This document shows, piece by piece, positions 1-8,875 of a stretch of DNA of 64,000 nucleotides (position 1 is its first letter; every line of letters begins with the position of its first letter). Where the stretch lies: contig PBKW01000009.1 in assembly GCA_002721615.1 (NCBI GenBank), positions 59,849 through 123,848 on the forward strand, in the 5' to 3' direction. The notes beneath the pieces were generated by a model, which was not told where the DNA came from, did not search any database, and worked only from the letters and a program-made list of their open reading frames with translations. Source of the DNA: Chloroflexota bacterium. GTDB taxonomy: Bacteria; Chloroflexota; Dehalococcoidia; Lucifugimonadales; Lucifugimonadaceae. The position numbers and the translations under genes are program-made.

Positions 1-414
1 TCATCTGGTGTAGTGGATGGTTATCCAGTTGTAGATGTAAAAGCGGTCTTGATAGATGCTTCTTTTCATGAGGTAGATTCTTCAGAAGTAGCTTTCAAAA
101 TTGCTGCTTCTATGGCATTCAAAGATGCTGCAAATAAAGCAAATCCTTATATTTTAGAACCAGTAATGGATATGGAAATTGTTACCCCTGAAGAATTTCT
201 AGGAGAAGTCTTATCAGATTTAAAATCTCGAAGAGCACAAATATCATCAATGGAAGGAGATTCAGATATTCAAGTAATCAAAGCATTTGTTCCACTTGCT
301 GAAACATTTCAGTATGCTACATTATTAAGATCAAAAACAACTGGAAGAGCAAGTTTTACTCAACAATTGGATCATTATGCTCCAGCTCCTCCTAAAAAGG
401 AAAATAAAATCTAA
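1..414 (+). CDS. fusA: Elongation factor G, C-terminal part (5' end outside window)
   Basis: This is the last 137 residues of the translocation GTPase EF-G, which moves tRNAs and mRNA through the ribosome. The frame is open from base 1 ([15 protein letters not shown]...), so the GTG at 13 is an internal Val codon, not a start. The segment matches the end of domain IV and domain [10 protein letters not shown], the Ser-Ser-Glu-Val-Ala-Phe-Lys stretch, [19 protein letters not shown] and the SRRAQI motif. It ends in a short Pro/Lys tail. rpsJ starts 13 bases later, the usual str-to-S10 operon junction. The GTPase domain is not visible here. Confidence 0.96.
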   Translation, partial: SSGVVDGYPVVDVKAVLIDASFHEVDSSEVAFKIAASMAFKDAANKANPYILEPVMDMEIVTPEEFLGEVLSDLKSRRAQISSMEGDSDIQVIKAFVPLAETFQYATLLRSKTTGRASFTQQLDHYAPAPPKKENKI

Positions 415-427
415 CATAGGTATAATT

Positions 428-739
428 GTGGCTAATCAATCAATAAGGATAACTTTAAAAGCATTTGATCATAGAGTATTAGATTTGTCGGCTCAACAGA
501 TTTTGGATGCTGCAGAAAGAACTGGTTCTGCAGTTGCAGGTCCTGTTCCTTTGCCGACAAGTATTCGGAGATTTTGTGTAATTAGATCACCTCATGTTGA
601 TAAAGATTCTCGAGAACATTTTGAATTAAGAGTTCATAAAAGAATAATAGATATATTGGAACCAAGCTCCAAAACCATTGACTCTCTTACCGGTCTTAAT
701 GTTCCTGCTGGAGTTGATATAAATATAAAAATGAGTTGA
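428..739 (+). CDS. rpsJ: 30S ribosomal protein S10
   Basis: S10 is a 30S head protein and, in some bacteria, a transcription antitermination (NusE) partner. I start it at the GTG at 428 ([15 protein letters not shown]), which gives 103 residues, the normal size. The longer frame from 377 would overlap fusA and add residues that do not look like S10. An AGG lies seven bases before the GTG. Family motifs seen are [16 protein letters not shown] and [12 protein letters not shown]. It opens the S10 operon. Confidence 0.96.
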   Translation: MANQSIRITLKAFDHRVLDLSAQQILDAAERTGSAVAGPVPLPTSIRRFCVIRSPHVDKDSREHFELRVHKRIIDILEPSSKTIDSLTGLNVPAGVDINIKMS

Positions 740-773
740 TAGTTCATCTAAATTAGTATTAGGAAATATTTTA

Positions 774-1394
774 ATGAGTATAATTGGATTATTAGGTAGA
801 AAGATTGGTATGAGTGTTGTCTTTGATGAAGAAGATAATAAGGCTATACCAGTAACTATCCTTCAAGTAGGGCCATGCACTGTAACTCAAATAAAAAGAA
901 TCCAGACAGATGGTTATGATGCTGTTCAAATTGGGTTTGAGGATACCAATAAACTAAATAAGCCTCAATTGGGTCATTTAAAGAGATCTGGAGGTAATTT
1001 TAAAGTCTTGAGAGAATTTGATGCTGATAATTTGAATGATTATCAAGTTGGACAAGTAATTGATGTGAGTATATTTGAAGAAGGACAAACAGTTAATGTA
1101 TCAGGAACATCTAAAGGTAAAGGTTTTGCTGGAGGAGTTAAAAGATATAATTTCAAAGGAGGACCAAAGACTCATGGTCAATCAGATAGGCATAGAGCTC
1201 CAGGTTCTATAGGTGCTGGAAGTTCTCCAGGTAAAGTATGGAAAGGAACAAAAATGGCTGGCCATATGGGAAGTGCTAGTGTTACGGAGATAGGACTTAA
1301 GGTAGTAAAGGTAGATAATACAAATAATACTTTAACTCTAAAAGGTTCAGTTCCCGGATCAAGAAAATCTTTGGTATCTGTTAAGAAAAGTTAG
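774..1394 (+). CDS. rplC: 50S ribosomal protein L3
   Basis: L3 is an early-assembly 50S protein whose central loop reaches the peptidyl-transferase centre. The 206-residue length is normal. It opens with GLLGRKIGMS and contains the conserved loop region GGPKTHGQSDRHRAPGSIG followed by PGKVWKGTKMAGHMG. The ATG at 774 sits 34 bases after rpsJ, the widest gap in this part of the operon. Confidence 0.97.
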   Translation: MSIIGLLGRKIGMSVVFDEEDNKAIPVTILQVGPCTVTQIKRIQTDGYDAVQIGFEDTNKLNKPQLGHLKRSGGNFKVLREFDADNLNDYQVGQVIDVSIFEEGQTVNVSGTSKGKGFAGGVKRYNFKGGPKTHGQSDRHRAPGSIGAGSSPGKVWKGTKMAGHMGSASVTEIGLKVVKVDNTNNTLTLKGSVPGSRKSLVSVKKS

Positions 1395-1405
1395 TTTGAG
1401 GTTTT

Positions 1406-2062
1406 ATGAAATTAGTAGTAAAAAATAATTTAGGAAAATCATCTGGATCAGTTACTGTTGATGATTCTGTTTGGTCAGTTCAAGTTAATGAAGGACTTAT
1501 TCATCAAGTGGTTACATCTCAGCTTAATAATCTTAGGCAAGGCAATCATGAAACTAAAAGAAGAAGAGATGTTGAATATTCTACTGCTAAGATGAGACCT
1601 CAGAAAGGTAGTGGAAGAGCAAGATTGGGTAGTAGATCATCTATGTTACAAGGTGGTAGTGTCGCGCATGGACCTCATAAAAAAGAATATAAAGATAGAA
1701 TACCTACTAAAATTCGAAGATCTGCGTTGAAAATGATTTTGTCAGATAAAATTAGTAATGGAAACATAAATATTATAGATAAATTGCAAACTAATTCTCC
1801 TAGTACTAAATATATCGCAGATATAGTAAAAGAATTAGGATTATCTGGAAAAACTCTTCTACTTGTTGATTCTATTAATGAAAATTTAACTAAATCAGTA
1901 AGGAATATTCCTGATGTTAATATTTTAGATGTTTCTATTCTAAATGCTTTGGAAGCTTTAAAGAATAAGAATATTTTGATTACTAGAGATGCAGTGAAAA
2001 AAATTGATAAAACATGGGGCTCTAAGGCTTCTAATAATAAAAATGTTAAAGGTAAAGTTTAG
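1406..2062 (+). CDS. rplD: 50S ribosomal protein L4
   Basis: L4 binds 23S rRNA, lines the peptide exit tunnel and represses its own operon in E. coli. The 218 residues include the tunnel-loop signature RPQKGSGRARLGSRSS and GGSVAHGPHKK. The C-terminal Rossmann-like half is present (LLLVDSINEN, NILDVSILNAL), with a short Lys/Asn-rich end. It lies 11 bases after rplC. I saw no operon-control leader that could be tied to L4. Confidence 0.96.
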   Translation: MKLVVKNNLGKSSGSVTVDDSVWSVQVNEGLIHQVVTSQLNNLRQGNHETKRRRDVEYSTAKMRPQKGSGRARLGSRSSMLQGGSVAHGPHKKEYKDRIPTKIRRSALKMILSDKISNGNINIIDKLQTNSPSTKYIADIVKELGLSGKTLLLVDSINENLTKSVRNIPDVNILDVSILNALEALKNKNILITRDAVKKIDKTWGSKASNNKNVKGKV

Positions 2063-2064
2063 GA

Positions 2065-2349
2065 ATGGATCCATATAGTATTATTATAAATCCAGTAGTA
2101 ACTGAAAAATCTACCCTTCTTCAAGAGAAAGGTAAATATACTTTTGATGTTTATAAGTCTTCTTCTAAAACAGATATTATTAGGGCTGTAGAAAATGTTT
2201 TTGATGTAAAAGTTGATTCGGTTAATACTTTTAATATAAAAGGTAAAACTAGAAGAGTTGGAAGAAATTTAGCTAAAAGACCTGATAAAAAAAGAGCTAT
2301 AGTTACATTGAAATCAGGTGAATCTATACAATTGTTTGAGGGAACTTAG
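2065..2349 (+). CDS. rplW: 50S ribosomal protein L23
   Basis: L23 sits at the exit-tunnel rim and docks trigger factor and SRP. It has 94 residues, the standard short bacterial form. Motifs seen are IINPVVTEKST near the N-terminus, YTFDVYKSSSKTDI and the basic loop KGKTRRVGRNLAKRPDKKRAIV. The ATG comes two bases after the rplD stop, so translation is probably coupled. Confidence 0.96.
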   Translation: MDPYSIIINPVVTEKSTLLQEKGKYTFDVYKSSSKTDIIRAVENVFDVKVDSVNTFNIKGKTRRVGRNLAKRPDKKRAIVTLKSGESIQLFEGT

Positions 2350-3180
2350 ATGCCATTAAAGAAATTTAAAGCTATAACACCGGGTCAAAGGAATAAAATT
2401 GCTTCGGATTTTTCTGAAATTACAGAAAAAAAACCTGAAAAATCTTTACTCAAACCTTTGAATAAAAAGGCTGGAAGAAGTAATTCGGGTAAGATTAGTG
2501 TTCGAAGAAGAGGTGGTGGTCATAAAAGAAAATATAGAATTATAGATTTTGAAAGAAGTGAAAGTAATTCATCGTATTTTGTTGAATCAATTCAATATGA
2601 TCCAAACAGAAGTGCCAGAATAGCTTTAATAAAATCAGAAAGTGGTAAAAAATCATATATTATTGCTCCTTTGGGTCTTGAGGTAGGTCAAAGTATATAT
2701 AATGGAAAAGAACCAACAATTAGTTTAGGTAATTCATTTGCTCTTAAAGATATTCCTGTAGGTACATTTGTTCATAATGTTGAAATTCATCCAGGTAAAG
2801 GAGCCCAACTAGCTAGAAGCGCAGGGACTGTTGTACAAGTAATGGCTCATGAATATGGATATACTCTTTTAAGGTTACCTTCAGGCGAAGTTAGGAAAAT
2901 ATTGGATAGCTGTAGGGCTACAATAGGACAAGTAGGAAATATTGATCATAAAAACCAAAAATTGGGTAAAGCTGGGAAGAGTAGACATTTGGGTAAAAGG
3001 CCTAGCGTAAGAGGGTTAGCTATGAATCCATCAGATCATCCCCATGGTGGAGGAGAAGGTAAAACTGGTATAGGTATGCCAGGTCCAAAAACAAAATGGG
3101 GTATGCCTGCTTTAGGATATCGTACTAGAAAAAAGAAATCTTCTAGTAAACTAATATTAAGACGCAGGTATGATAAATAA
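2350..3180 (+). CDS. rplB: 50S ribosomal protein L2
   Basis: L2 is needed for subunit joining and peptidyl transfer. The 276 residues match the usual length. The start ATG abuts the rplW stop directly (TAGATG). The basic N-terminal part (GRNNSGK-like, [12 protein letters not shown]) and the C-terminal signature around residues 225-245 ([17 protein letters not shown]) are intact, including the conserved His of the HPHGGGEG loop. Confidence 0.97.
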   Translation: MPLKKFKAITPGQRNKIASDFSEITEKKPEKSLLKPLNKKAGRSNSGKISVRRRGGGHKRKYRIIDFERSESNSSYFVESIQYDPNRSARIALIKSESGKKSYIIAPLGLEVGQSIYNGKEPTISLGNSFALKDIPVGTFVHNVEIHPGKGAQLARSAGTVVQVMAHEYGYTLLRLPSGEVRKILDSCRATIGQVGNIDHKNQKLGKAGKSRHLGKRPSVRGLAMNPSDHPHGGGEGKTGIGMPGPKTKWGMPALGYRTRKKKSSSKLILRRRYDK

Positions 3181-3192
3181 GAGGAATATTTA

Positions 3193-3474
3193 ATGTCAAG
3201 ATCAACTAAAAAAGGACCTTTTGTAGATCCAAAATTATTAAAAAAAGTAATGAATGCTCAGGCTTCTAGTGGTAATAATATTAAAACATGGTCTAGAGCT
3301 TCAACGATTATTGAAGAAATGATAAATTTAACTATTTCAGTACATGATGGAAGAAGGTTTATACCTGTATTGATTACTGAAAATATGATAGGACATAAAT
3401 TAGGAGAATTTGCTCCAACAAGAACTTTTCGAGGTCATTCTACTAGATCAGATAGAATTTCAGAGGTTAGTTAA
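3193..3474 (+). CDS. rpsS: 30S ribosomal protein S19
   Basis: S19 pairs with S13 in the 30S head near the A-site. The 93-residue product is standard. It starts [18 protein letters not shown] and carries the family signature [17 protein letters not shown]. An AGAGGA-like stretch precedes the ATG. It follows rplB by 12 bases and precedes rplV by 12. Confidence 0.97.
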   Translation: MSRSTKKGPFVDPKLLKKVMNAQASSGNNIKTWSRASTIIEEMINLTISVHDGRRFIPVLITENMIGHKLGEFAPTRTFRGHSTRSDRISEVS

Positions 3475-3486
3475 AGGAATTATTAA

Positions 3487-3825
3487 ATGACAGTAAAAGC
3501 TTATTATAAAAATTTAGATATTTCAGCAAAAAAAATCAGGCCTCTGATGAATTTGATTAGAGGTTCAAGGGCAGTAGATGCTTTGGACACTTTATCTGTA
3601 TATTCTTCTCCTGGTTCTCGGGTTCTAATTAAACTTATAAAATCTGCGTTAGCAAATGCAGAAGATCAAAATTTTTCATCCAATGATAATTTAAAAATTT
3701 CTATGATTATGGCTGACGAAGGGCCAATAATGAAAAGATACAGAGCTAAAGCAAGAGGTAGAGCTGGAGCTTTTAATAGACCTAGCAGTCACCTGACATT
3801 AGAACTTGATGAGGTAGGAGGATAA
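3487..3825 (+). CDS. rplV: 50S ribosomal protein L22
   Basis: L22 extends a hairpin into the peptide exit tunnel and is a site of macrolide resistance mutations in other bacteria. The 112-residue chain has the expected ISAKKIRPLMNLIRG start, the NAEDQN segment and the tunnel-loop signature MKRYRAKARGRAGAFNRPSSH. It ends in a short acidic tail and is followed two bases later by rpsC. Confidence 0.96.
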   Translation: MTVKAYYKNLDISAKKIRPLMNLIRGSRAVDALDTLSVYSSPGSRVLIKLIKSALANAEDQNFSSNDNLKISMIMADEGPIMKRYRAKARGRAGAFNRPSSHLTLELDEVGG

Positions 3826-3827
3826 AA

Positions 3828-4823
3828 ATGGGTCAAAAAACACATCCGATTGGATTTAGGCTAGGAACTACTAGAGATTGGCAATCTAATTGGTTTGTCA
3901 ATAAACCTAAGGATTATCGAAAACAAGTTTTGGAAGATCATAAAATTAGAGAATTAATTAAAGGGAAGTATGAAGGTGCTGCTATCTCTAATATATCTAT
4001 AGAAAGGGGCAACCAAGATTTGTCAGTTGTGATAAATACTGCTAGGCCTGGAATAGTAATAGGTAGAGGTGGATCTAGAATAGATGAATTGAAATCTGAT
4101 ATAGAAAATTTAACAATGAAGATGGATAAGACTATCAAAAAGACTAAGGTAACAATTAATGAAATTCGAAATCCAGATTTAGATGCTATTCTTGTAGCTG
4201 CAAATGTAGCTGAACAACTAGAAAGAAGAGTTGCTTATAGAAGAGCTATACGCCAAGTGGCATCAAGAACTATGCAAAGTGGAGCAAAAGGGATAAAAAT
4301 TTTAGTTTCAGGAAGATTGGGAGGAGCAGATATTGCTAGATCTGATAAACATATAGAGGGAAAAGTGCCTCTACATACTTTAAGATCTCAGATTGATTTT
4401 GCAATAGGAGAAGCGAAAACCACTTTCGGGATAATTGGAATAAAAGTTTGGATATATTTAGGGGACGTTTCGGCAATCGAAGATCAATTGAATGAGAAAG
4501 CAAGTCAAAGGTTTGCTGCTAGTACTCAGTTTAGTGGAGAAAATATTGAATCTGATGACATCAATCTTGAAATTGAAGAGACTGGTTCCGGGGACAAAAA
4601 ATTAATGATGATTTTAGATGATCCTGATAAACCTGTTAAAGATAAGAAATCTACTAAGAAATCAGATTCTAAAAAAAGTGATAAAACAACTAAATCTGAA
4701 GTAAAGAAATCTAACACTGTTAAGTCAAAAACTGTTAAGTCTAAGGCATCAAAAACTGTTAAGCCTAAGGCATCAAAAACTGTTTCAAAGACTTCAAAGA
4801 AACAAACTAAGGATGATTCTTAG
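3828..4823 (+). CDS. rpsC: 30S ribosomal protein S3 with long Lys/Ser/Thr-rich C-terminal tail
   Basis: S3 lines the mRNA entry tunnel. The first ~220 residues are a normal S3: MGQKTHPIGFRLG start, a KH domain with the VIGRGGSRID loop, and the C-terminal domain with SGRLGGADIARSDK and HTLRSQIDFA. The chain is 331 residues against roughly 210-230 for most S3 proteins. The extra ~100 residues are first acidic (IESDDINLEIEETGSGD) and then strongly basic (KKSDKKSD..., KTVKSKASKTVKPKAS). The tail is encoded in frame with a DNA tandem repeat. I infer a disordered, rRNA-binding or lineage-specific extension. Confidence 0.96.
   Translation: MGQKTHPIGFRLGTTRDWQSNWFVNKPKDYRKQVLEDHKIRELIKGKYEGAAISNISIERGNQDLSVVINTARPGIVIGRGGSRIDELKSDIENLTMKMDKTIKKTKVTINEIRNPDLDAILVAANVAEQLERRVAYRRAIRQVASRTMQSGAKGIKILVSGRLGGADIARSDKHIEGKVPLHTLRSQIDFAIGEAKTTFGIIGIKVWIYLGDVSAIEDQLNEKASQRFAASTQFSGENIESDDINLEIEETGSGDKKLMMILDDPDKPVKDKKSTKKSDSKKSDKTTKSEVKKSNTVKSKTVKSKASKTVKPKASKTVSKTSKKQTKDDS
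4713..4784 (+). repeat. 24-base tandem repeat inside rpsC tail
   Basis: Two near-identical 24-base units, 4728-4751 and 4752-4775, encode KTVKSKAS and KTVKPKAS. A partial unit precedes them (NTVKS, from 4713) and another follows (KTV, from 4776). The units differ at one base (TCT/CCT). This looks like recent slippage-driven growth of the S3 tail. Confidence 0.9.
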
Positions 4824-4849
4824 AGTTATATTTAATAGGAGTTTTGAAT

Positions 4850-5266
4850 ATGTTACAGCCTAAAAGAACAAAATATCGTAAACAGCATAGAGGGAAAATA
4901 AGAGGTTCTCGTGTTGCAGGTAGTAAGATTGTTTTTGGAGATTTTGCTTTGAAATCTTTAGATGCTGGTTGGATTACAGCTAGGCAAATAGAAGCAGGAA
5001 GAAAAGCAATTGTTGGGCATGTTCAAAGAGGTGGACAGGTGTGGATTCGAGTATTTCCTGATAAACCTGTTTCTGCAAGAGCAGCAGAAACAAGAATGGG
5101 TGGAGGGAAAGGAGCTACTGAATTTTGGGTTAGTCCTGTAAATCAAGGAAGAATAATATTTGAAATAGGTGATTTACCAGAAGACATAGCACGTGAAGCT
5201 TTAAGATTGGCATCTCATAAATTTTCATTAAACACTAAAGTAGTTTCTAGAAGTGAGCAATTTTAA
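4850..5266 (+). CDS. rplP: 50S ribosomal protein L16
   Basis: L16 helps organise the A-site tRNA elbow region of the 50S. I start at the ATG at 4850 (MLQPKRTKYRKQHRG, 138 residues) rather than the in-frame TTG at 4844, because AGGAG lies eight bases upstream of the ATG. Motifs seen are LDAGWITARQIEAGR, HVQRGGQVWIRVFPDKPVS and MGGGKGATEFWV, all typical. The length is normal. Confidence 0.97.
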   Translation: MLQPKRTKYRKQHRGKIRGSRVAGSKIVFGDFALKSLDAGWITARQIEAGRKAIVGHVQRGGQVWIRVFPDKPVSARAAETRMGGGKGATEFWVSPVNQGRIIFEIGDLPEDIAREALRLASHKFSLNTKVVSRSEQF

Positions 5267-5290
5267 TTAGACGAATTTATAGGATTAAAT

Positions 5291-5518
5291 ATGAAAATAT
5301 CAGAAATAAGAGAATTAAGTGCAGAAGATTTGTTGAATCAATTAGAAGAATCTAGAAAAAAATATTTTAATTTAAGATTTAGTAAAGCTTCAATGCAACT
5401 TTCAGATTCTAGCCAAATTAAAAAAATTAAAAAAGATATTTCTAAAATTCTTACTGTGAAAAAAGAAAGAGAACTTTTGAAATTAAACACTGACCAATTG
5501 CAAGAGGAAGAAAATTGA
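5291..5518 (+). CDS. rpmC: 50S ribosomal protein L29
   Basis: L29 sits near the exit-tunnel rim next to L23. It is a 75-residue two-helix hairpin: MKISEIRELSAEDLLNQLEESRKKYFNLRFSKA, then a second basic helix. Its stop codon overlaps the TTG start of rpsQ (TTGA at 5515-5518), so translation is almost certainly coupled. The C-terminus is slightly longer and more acidic than typical. Confidence 0.94.
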   Translation: MKISEIRELSAEDLLNQLEESRKKYFNLRFSKASMQLSDSSQIKKIKKDISKILTVKKERELLKLNTDQLQEEEN

Positions 5519-5796
5519 GAAACCAGATAACAGGAAAAGTAATTAAAAATAATAATGAGAAATCTCTAATAGTTAGTGTTAATAGATTATCCTCTACTCA
5601 TATAAAAGGGAAAATGATTAAGAAAAGATCAAAATATGTCGTTCATGATCCTAATAGTCAAGGTAAAGTTGGAGACACAGTACTTATAGAAGAATGTAAA
5701 CCAGTTTCTTACACTAAAAGATGGAGATTTATTAAAACAATTTCTTCAGGGATTACTGAAATTGATGAAACAACTGAAAGTTTGGATGTGGAGTAA
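5515..5796 (+). CDS. rpsQ: 30S ribosomal protein S17
   Basis: S17 is an OB-fold protein binding 16S rRNA helix 11. The frame begins with a TTG ([16 protein letters not shown]) that overlaps the rpmC stop. The conserved core has [27 protein letters not shown]-type residues and the SYTKRWRF motif. It is 93 residues, with a short acidic C-terminal extension beyond the OB fold. rplN follows two bases later. Confidence 0.94.
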   Translation: MRNQITGKVIKNNNEKSLIVSVNRLSSTHIKGKMIKKRSKYVVHDPNSQGKVGDTVLIEECKPVSYTKRWRFIKTISSGITEIDETTESLDVE

Positions 5797-5798
5797 AA

Positions 5799-6167
5799 AT
5801 GATTCAACCCCAAAGTAGGCTTATAGTAACTGATAATTCTGGAGCTAAAGAAATAATGTGCATTCATTTAGTTGGAGGTAGTTATCGTAAATATGCCTCT
5901 GTAGGAGACGTGATAACTGCAGCAGTTAAAGATGCAGTGCCAGGTGGAAATGTGAAAATGCATGAAGTAGTTAAAGCTGTAATTGTAAGAACCAAGAAAG
6001 AAGTAAGAAGGAAAGATGGATCTTATATTAGATTCGATGATAATGCAGTGGTGATATTAGGTGAAGATAATAATCCTAGAGGAACAAGAATATTTGGTCC
6101 AGTTGCAAGAGAATTAAGAGACAAAGAATTTATGCGAATTGTATCACTTGCGCCGGAGGTAATTTAA
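5799..6167 (+). CDS. rplN: 50S ribosomal protein L14
   Basis: L14 contacts the 30S at an inter-subunit bridge and binds the silencing factor RsfS in other bacteria. The 122-residue length is exact for the family. It opens [19 protein letters not shown] and contains [15 protein letters not shown], the [20 protein letters not shown] segment, and ends in the [13 protein letters not shown] signature. Confidence 0.97.
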   Translation: MIQPQSRLIVTDNSGAKEIMCIHLVGGSYRKYASVGDVITAAVKDAVPGGNVKMHEVVKAVIVRTKKEVRRKDGSYIRFDDNAVVILGEDNNPRGTRIFGPVARELRDKEFMRIVSLAPEVI

Positions 6168-6168
6168 A

Positions 6169-6477
6169 TTGAAAATCAAGATTAAAAAAAATGATACTGT
6201 TATCGTAAGAACTGGCAAGGATAAAGGTAAAAAAGGTCAGGTGATCAGAGTAATAAAATCTAAAAATAAAGCAATTGTTGAAGGAGTGAATATGATCACT
6301 AGACATGTGAAGAGTGGGGGAACTGCAAGACAAACAGGGTTAGTTCAACAAGAAGCTCCTATAGATATTTCTAATTTAATTTTTGTAGATCCTGATTCTG
6401 ATAAAGCAGGAAAAATAAGTTTTTCGTATTTAGATGATGGTAATAAAGTTAGAGTAGTAAAAAATACAAAATCATAA
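6169..6477 (+). CDS. rplX: 50S ribosomal protein L24
   Basis: L24 is a KOW-domain protein that starts 50S assembly. It begins at a TTG at 6169, with GGAGGT at 6155-6160, eight bases upstream, which decides the start. The KOW motif is clear: [21 protein letters not shown] second family stretch is [12 protein letters not shown]. It has 102 residues, the usual length. Confidence 0.95.
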   Translation: MKIKIKKNDTVIVRTGKDKGKKGQVIRVIKSKNKAIVEGVNMITRHVKSGGTARQTGLVQQEAPIDISNLIFVDPDSDKAGKISFSYLDDGNKVRVVKNTKS

Positions 6478-6481
6478 AGTT

Positions 6482-7207
6482 ATGGCTGAAGATAATAAAA
6501 AACTTAAAGTTAATAAAGAAAAAGGATCAGGAAGTAAAACCTCAACTTCTAGTACTACTAAAAAAGTATCTAGTGCTAAAAAAGTATCTAGTGCTAAAAA
6601 AGTAGAAACTAAAGTCAAAACTTCTGAAAAAGATAAATCTATTATTTCTCTTAGAGTGAAAGGGAGATTAGAACAATTTTATGATAATGATGTTTCCCCT
6701 GTTTTGTATAAAGAATTTGGTTACAAGAACACAATGCAGGTTCCTACTTTATCTCAAGTAACATTGAATATAGGTTTGGGAGAAGCAATTACAGATAAAA
6801 ATGCTATAGATTCAGCTACTAAAGATCTTCAATTGATTAGTGGACAGAAACCTGTAGTGACTAAATCTAAAAAATCAATTGCTAATTTTAACTTAAGAGA
6901 AGGAATGAGAGTTGGGATGAAAGTTACTTTAAGGAAAAATAGGATGTGGGATTTTGTAGATAGACTATTGAACATCGCACTTCCTAGAGTTAGAGATTTT
7001 AGAGGAGTTAGTAAGAACTCATTTGATGGAAGAGGAAATTATACTCTTGGTATTTCAGAACAAGTAATATTTCCAGAAATTGAGTATAATCAGATAGATA
7101 AAATTCGTGGTTTCCAAGTAACTATAGGTACCACTTCTATCAATGATGAAGAAGCTAGAAGATTACTTGAACTTTTAGGTATGCCTTTTTTTAGGACAAA
7201 CAATTGA
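6482..7207 (+). CDS. rplE: 50S ribosomal protein L5 with basic N-terminal extension
   Basis: L5 binds 5S rRNA in the central protuberance. Residues ~60-241 are a standard L5: LKEFGYKN-like start, [30 protein letters not shown], and [18 protein letters not shown]. Ahead of them lie about 58 extra residues rich in Lys, Ser and Thr, including a tandem VSSAKK repeat. Typical L5 is near 180 residues; this one has 241. The ATG at 6482 is the only plausible start in range, so the extension appears real, though an undetected internal start cannot be excluded. Confidence 0.95.
   Translation: MAEDNKKLKVNKEKGSGSKTSTSSTTKKVSSAKKVSSAKKVETKVKTSEKDKSIISLRVKGRLEQFYDNDVSPVLYKEFGYKNTMQVPTLSQVTLNIGLGEAITDKNAIDSATKDLQLISGQKPVVTKSKKSIANFNLREGMRVGMKVTLRKNRMWDFVDRLLNIALPRVRDFRGVSKNSFDGRGNYTLGISEQVIFPEIEYNQIDKIRGFQVTIGTTSINDEEARRLLELLGMPFFRTNN
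6560..6604 (+). repeat. 18-base tandem repeat inside rplE extension
   Basis: Two identical 18-base units at 6560-6577 and 6578-6595 each encode KKVSSA, followed by a half unit (KKV). It parallels the repeat in the rpsC tail and suggests the same slippage-driven expansion of basic tails in ribosomal proteins. Confidence 0.9.
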
Positions 7208-7221
7208 GTTAGGAGGAATAA

Positions 7222-7527
7222 ATGGCGAGAAAATCTAAAGTTGAAAGAGAAAAAAGAATAATAAGGACTATTGAAAAATATAATTCTCATAGAGATGAAT
7301 TGTTAAATCAATGGAATGATACTTCTTTGCCATTACAAAAAAGAAGAGAAGCTAGAAGGGCTTTGGGTAAGTTACCTAGAAATTCTAATCCTAATAGACT
7401 TACTAATAGATGTTCAATTACTGGCAGGCCTAGAGGTTATATAAGGTTTGTAGGATTATCTAGAATAGTTTTTAGAGATAAGGCACTTTTAGGAGAATTT
7501 CCTGGAATAAGAAAAGCGAGTTTATAG
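7222..7527 (+). CDS. rpsN: 30S ribosomal protein S14, long zinc-free form
   Basis: S14 is a 30S head protein. At 101 residues, with the internal LPLQKRREARRALGKLPRNS segment and the RCSITGRPRGYIRFVGLSR signature, this is the long form, which lacks the CxxC zinc ribbon of the short S14. A GAGG-type ribosome site (TTAGGAGG) precedes the ATG. S4 and L36 in this window do keep zinc-type cysteines, so the genome mixes zinc and non-zinc paralogue types. Confidence 0.95.
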   Translation: MARKSKVEREKRIIRTIEKYNSHRDELLNQWNDTSLPLQKRREARRALGKLPRNSNPNRLTNRCSITGRPRGYIRFVGLSRIVFRDKALLGEFPGIRKASL

Positions 7528-7536
7528 GAAGTTGAT

Positions 7537-7929
7537 ATGACGGATCCAATATCAGATATGTTAACAATAATAAGAAATGGTCATCACGCAAAAAAAATGT
7601 TTGTGCAAGTACCTTCATCTAAAATAAAGACGAATATTTTAAAAATTTTTCTTGATGAAGGATTTATAAATGGTTATGAACAAAATGAGGTAGATAATAA
7701 AGGTGTCACAAAAATTAATCTGAAATATGGTAAAGATGAACAACCTATGATTTTAGGTTTGAAGAGAGTTAGTAGACCTGGGTTAAGAAATTATGTGAAA
7801 AAAGGAGAGATACCTATCTATTTAGGTGGAATGGCTGTTTCTTTAGTTTCTACTTCTAGGGGAATAATGACAGGTAAAGAAGCTTTCAAAAAAGGATTAG
7901 GTGGAGAACTTATTTGTTACTTATGGTAA
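7537..7929 (+). CDS. rpsH: 30S ribosomal protein S8
   Basis: S8 organises the central domain of 16S rRNA. The 130 residues start MTDPISDMLTIIRNG and end with the signature STSRGIMTGKEAFKKGLGGELICYLW, both intact. The RVSRPGLRNYVKKGEIP segment is also typical. It sits 9 bases after rpsN. Confidence 0.97.
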   Translation: MTDPISDMLTIIRNGHHAKKMFVQVPSSKIKTNILKIFLDEGFINGYEQNEVDNKGVTKINLKYGKDEQPMILGLKRVSRPGLRNYVKKGEIPIYLGGMAVSLVSTSRGIMTGKEAFKKGLGGELICYLW

Positions 7930-7944
7930 TTAAGGAGAATATGT

Positions 7945-8490
7945 ATGTCTAGAATAGGAAATAAACCGATATTAATTCCTTCTGGTGTTCAAGTGGACAT
8001 TCAAGGTAATAATATCAAAGCAAAAGGTCCGCTAGGGGAACTGAGTTTAGAATTTAAGGATATTATTAATGTGACAGTAGAATCTGACAATATTATTTGT
8101 AAAAGGAAAAATGATCAACCTGAATCTAGGTCTATGCATGGATTATATAGATCCTTGATATCAAATATTATAGAGGGAGTAACATCTGGTTTTGAGATTA
8201 AGTTAGAAGTAGTTGGGACTGGTTATAGAATCGAAAAAAAGGGAGACAATTTAGTTTTTAATTTAGGTTATAGTCATCCTATAAATGTGGAGCCATTAGG
8301 TACAAATAAATTAGATGTAGAAGGTCAAAATTTGGCTATAGTTAAAGGAATTGATAGACAATTAGTAGGTCAACAAGCATCTGATATTAAGAAACTAAGG
8401 AAACCTAACCCTTACACTGGTAAAGGTGTGAAATATCAAGGAGAAACAATAACTAGAAAAGCAGGTAAAGCTGCAGTAACAACAGCTTAA
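7945..8490 (+). CDS. rplF: 50S ribosomal protein L6
   Basis: L6 is a two-domain 50S protein near the sarcin-ricin loop and factor-binding site. The 181 residues show the duplicated fold: MSRIGNKPILIPSGVQV at the start and the C-terminal signature RKPNPYTGKGVKYQGE with a basic end. TAAGGAGAA precedes the ATG. rplR follows after four bases. Confidence 0.97.
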   Translation: MSRIGNKPILIPSGVQVDIQGNNIKAKGPLGELSLEFKDIINVTVESDNIICKRKNDQPESRSMHGLYRSLISNIIEGVTSGFEIKLEVVGTGYRIEKKGDNLVFNLGYSHPINVEPLGTNKLDVEGQNLAIVKGIDRQLVGQQASDIKKLRKPNPYTGKGVKYQGETITRKAGKAAVTTA

Positions 8491-8494
8491 TATT

Positions 8495-8875
8495 ATGAGT
8501 AGTAAGAAATATTCAAACAACAAAAGAGTAGTTAGGCATTTGAGGCTTCGTAAAAAGCTTTCAGGTACTTCTATTGCTCCAAGGTTAGCTGTATACAGAA
8601 GTAATAGAAAGATTTATGCTCAGGTTATTAATGATGATGAAAATAAGACCTTACTGTCTTCATCAAGTTTAGAAATTAATTCCAAAGAAAAACAAGACGA
8701 TAGTCTTGATTATAATGGAAAATGTTTCGAAGCTTATCAGGTAGGCGTGAATTTAGCTGAGAAATGTAATAAATCAGGAATAGATAAATTGGTATTTGAT
8801 CGTGGTGGTTATAAATTTCATGGTCGTATAAAAGCTTTAGCAGAGGGTGTTAGAAAAGGAGGAATAAGTTTCTAA
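8495..8875 (+). CDS. rplR: 50S ribosomal protein L18
   Basis: L18 binds 5S rRNA together with L5. It is 126 residues. Motifs seen are RHLRLRKKLSGTSIAPRLAVYRSNRKIYAQVIND and the C-terminal FDRGGYKFHGRIKALAEGVRKGG, both diagnostic. Its stop overlaps the rpsE start by one base (TAATG), indicating coupled translation. Confidence 0.96.
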   Translation: MSSKKYSNNKRVVRHLRLRKKLSGTSIAPRLAVYRSNRKIYAQVINDDENKTLLSSSSLEINSKEKQDDSLDYNGKCFEAYQVGVNLAEKCNKSGIDKLVFDRGGYKFHGRIKALAEGVRKGGISF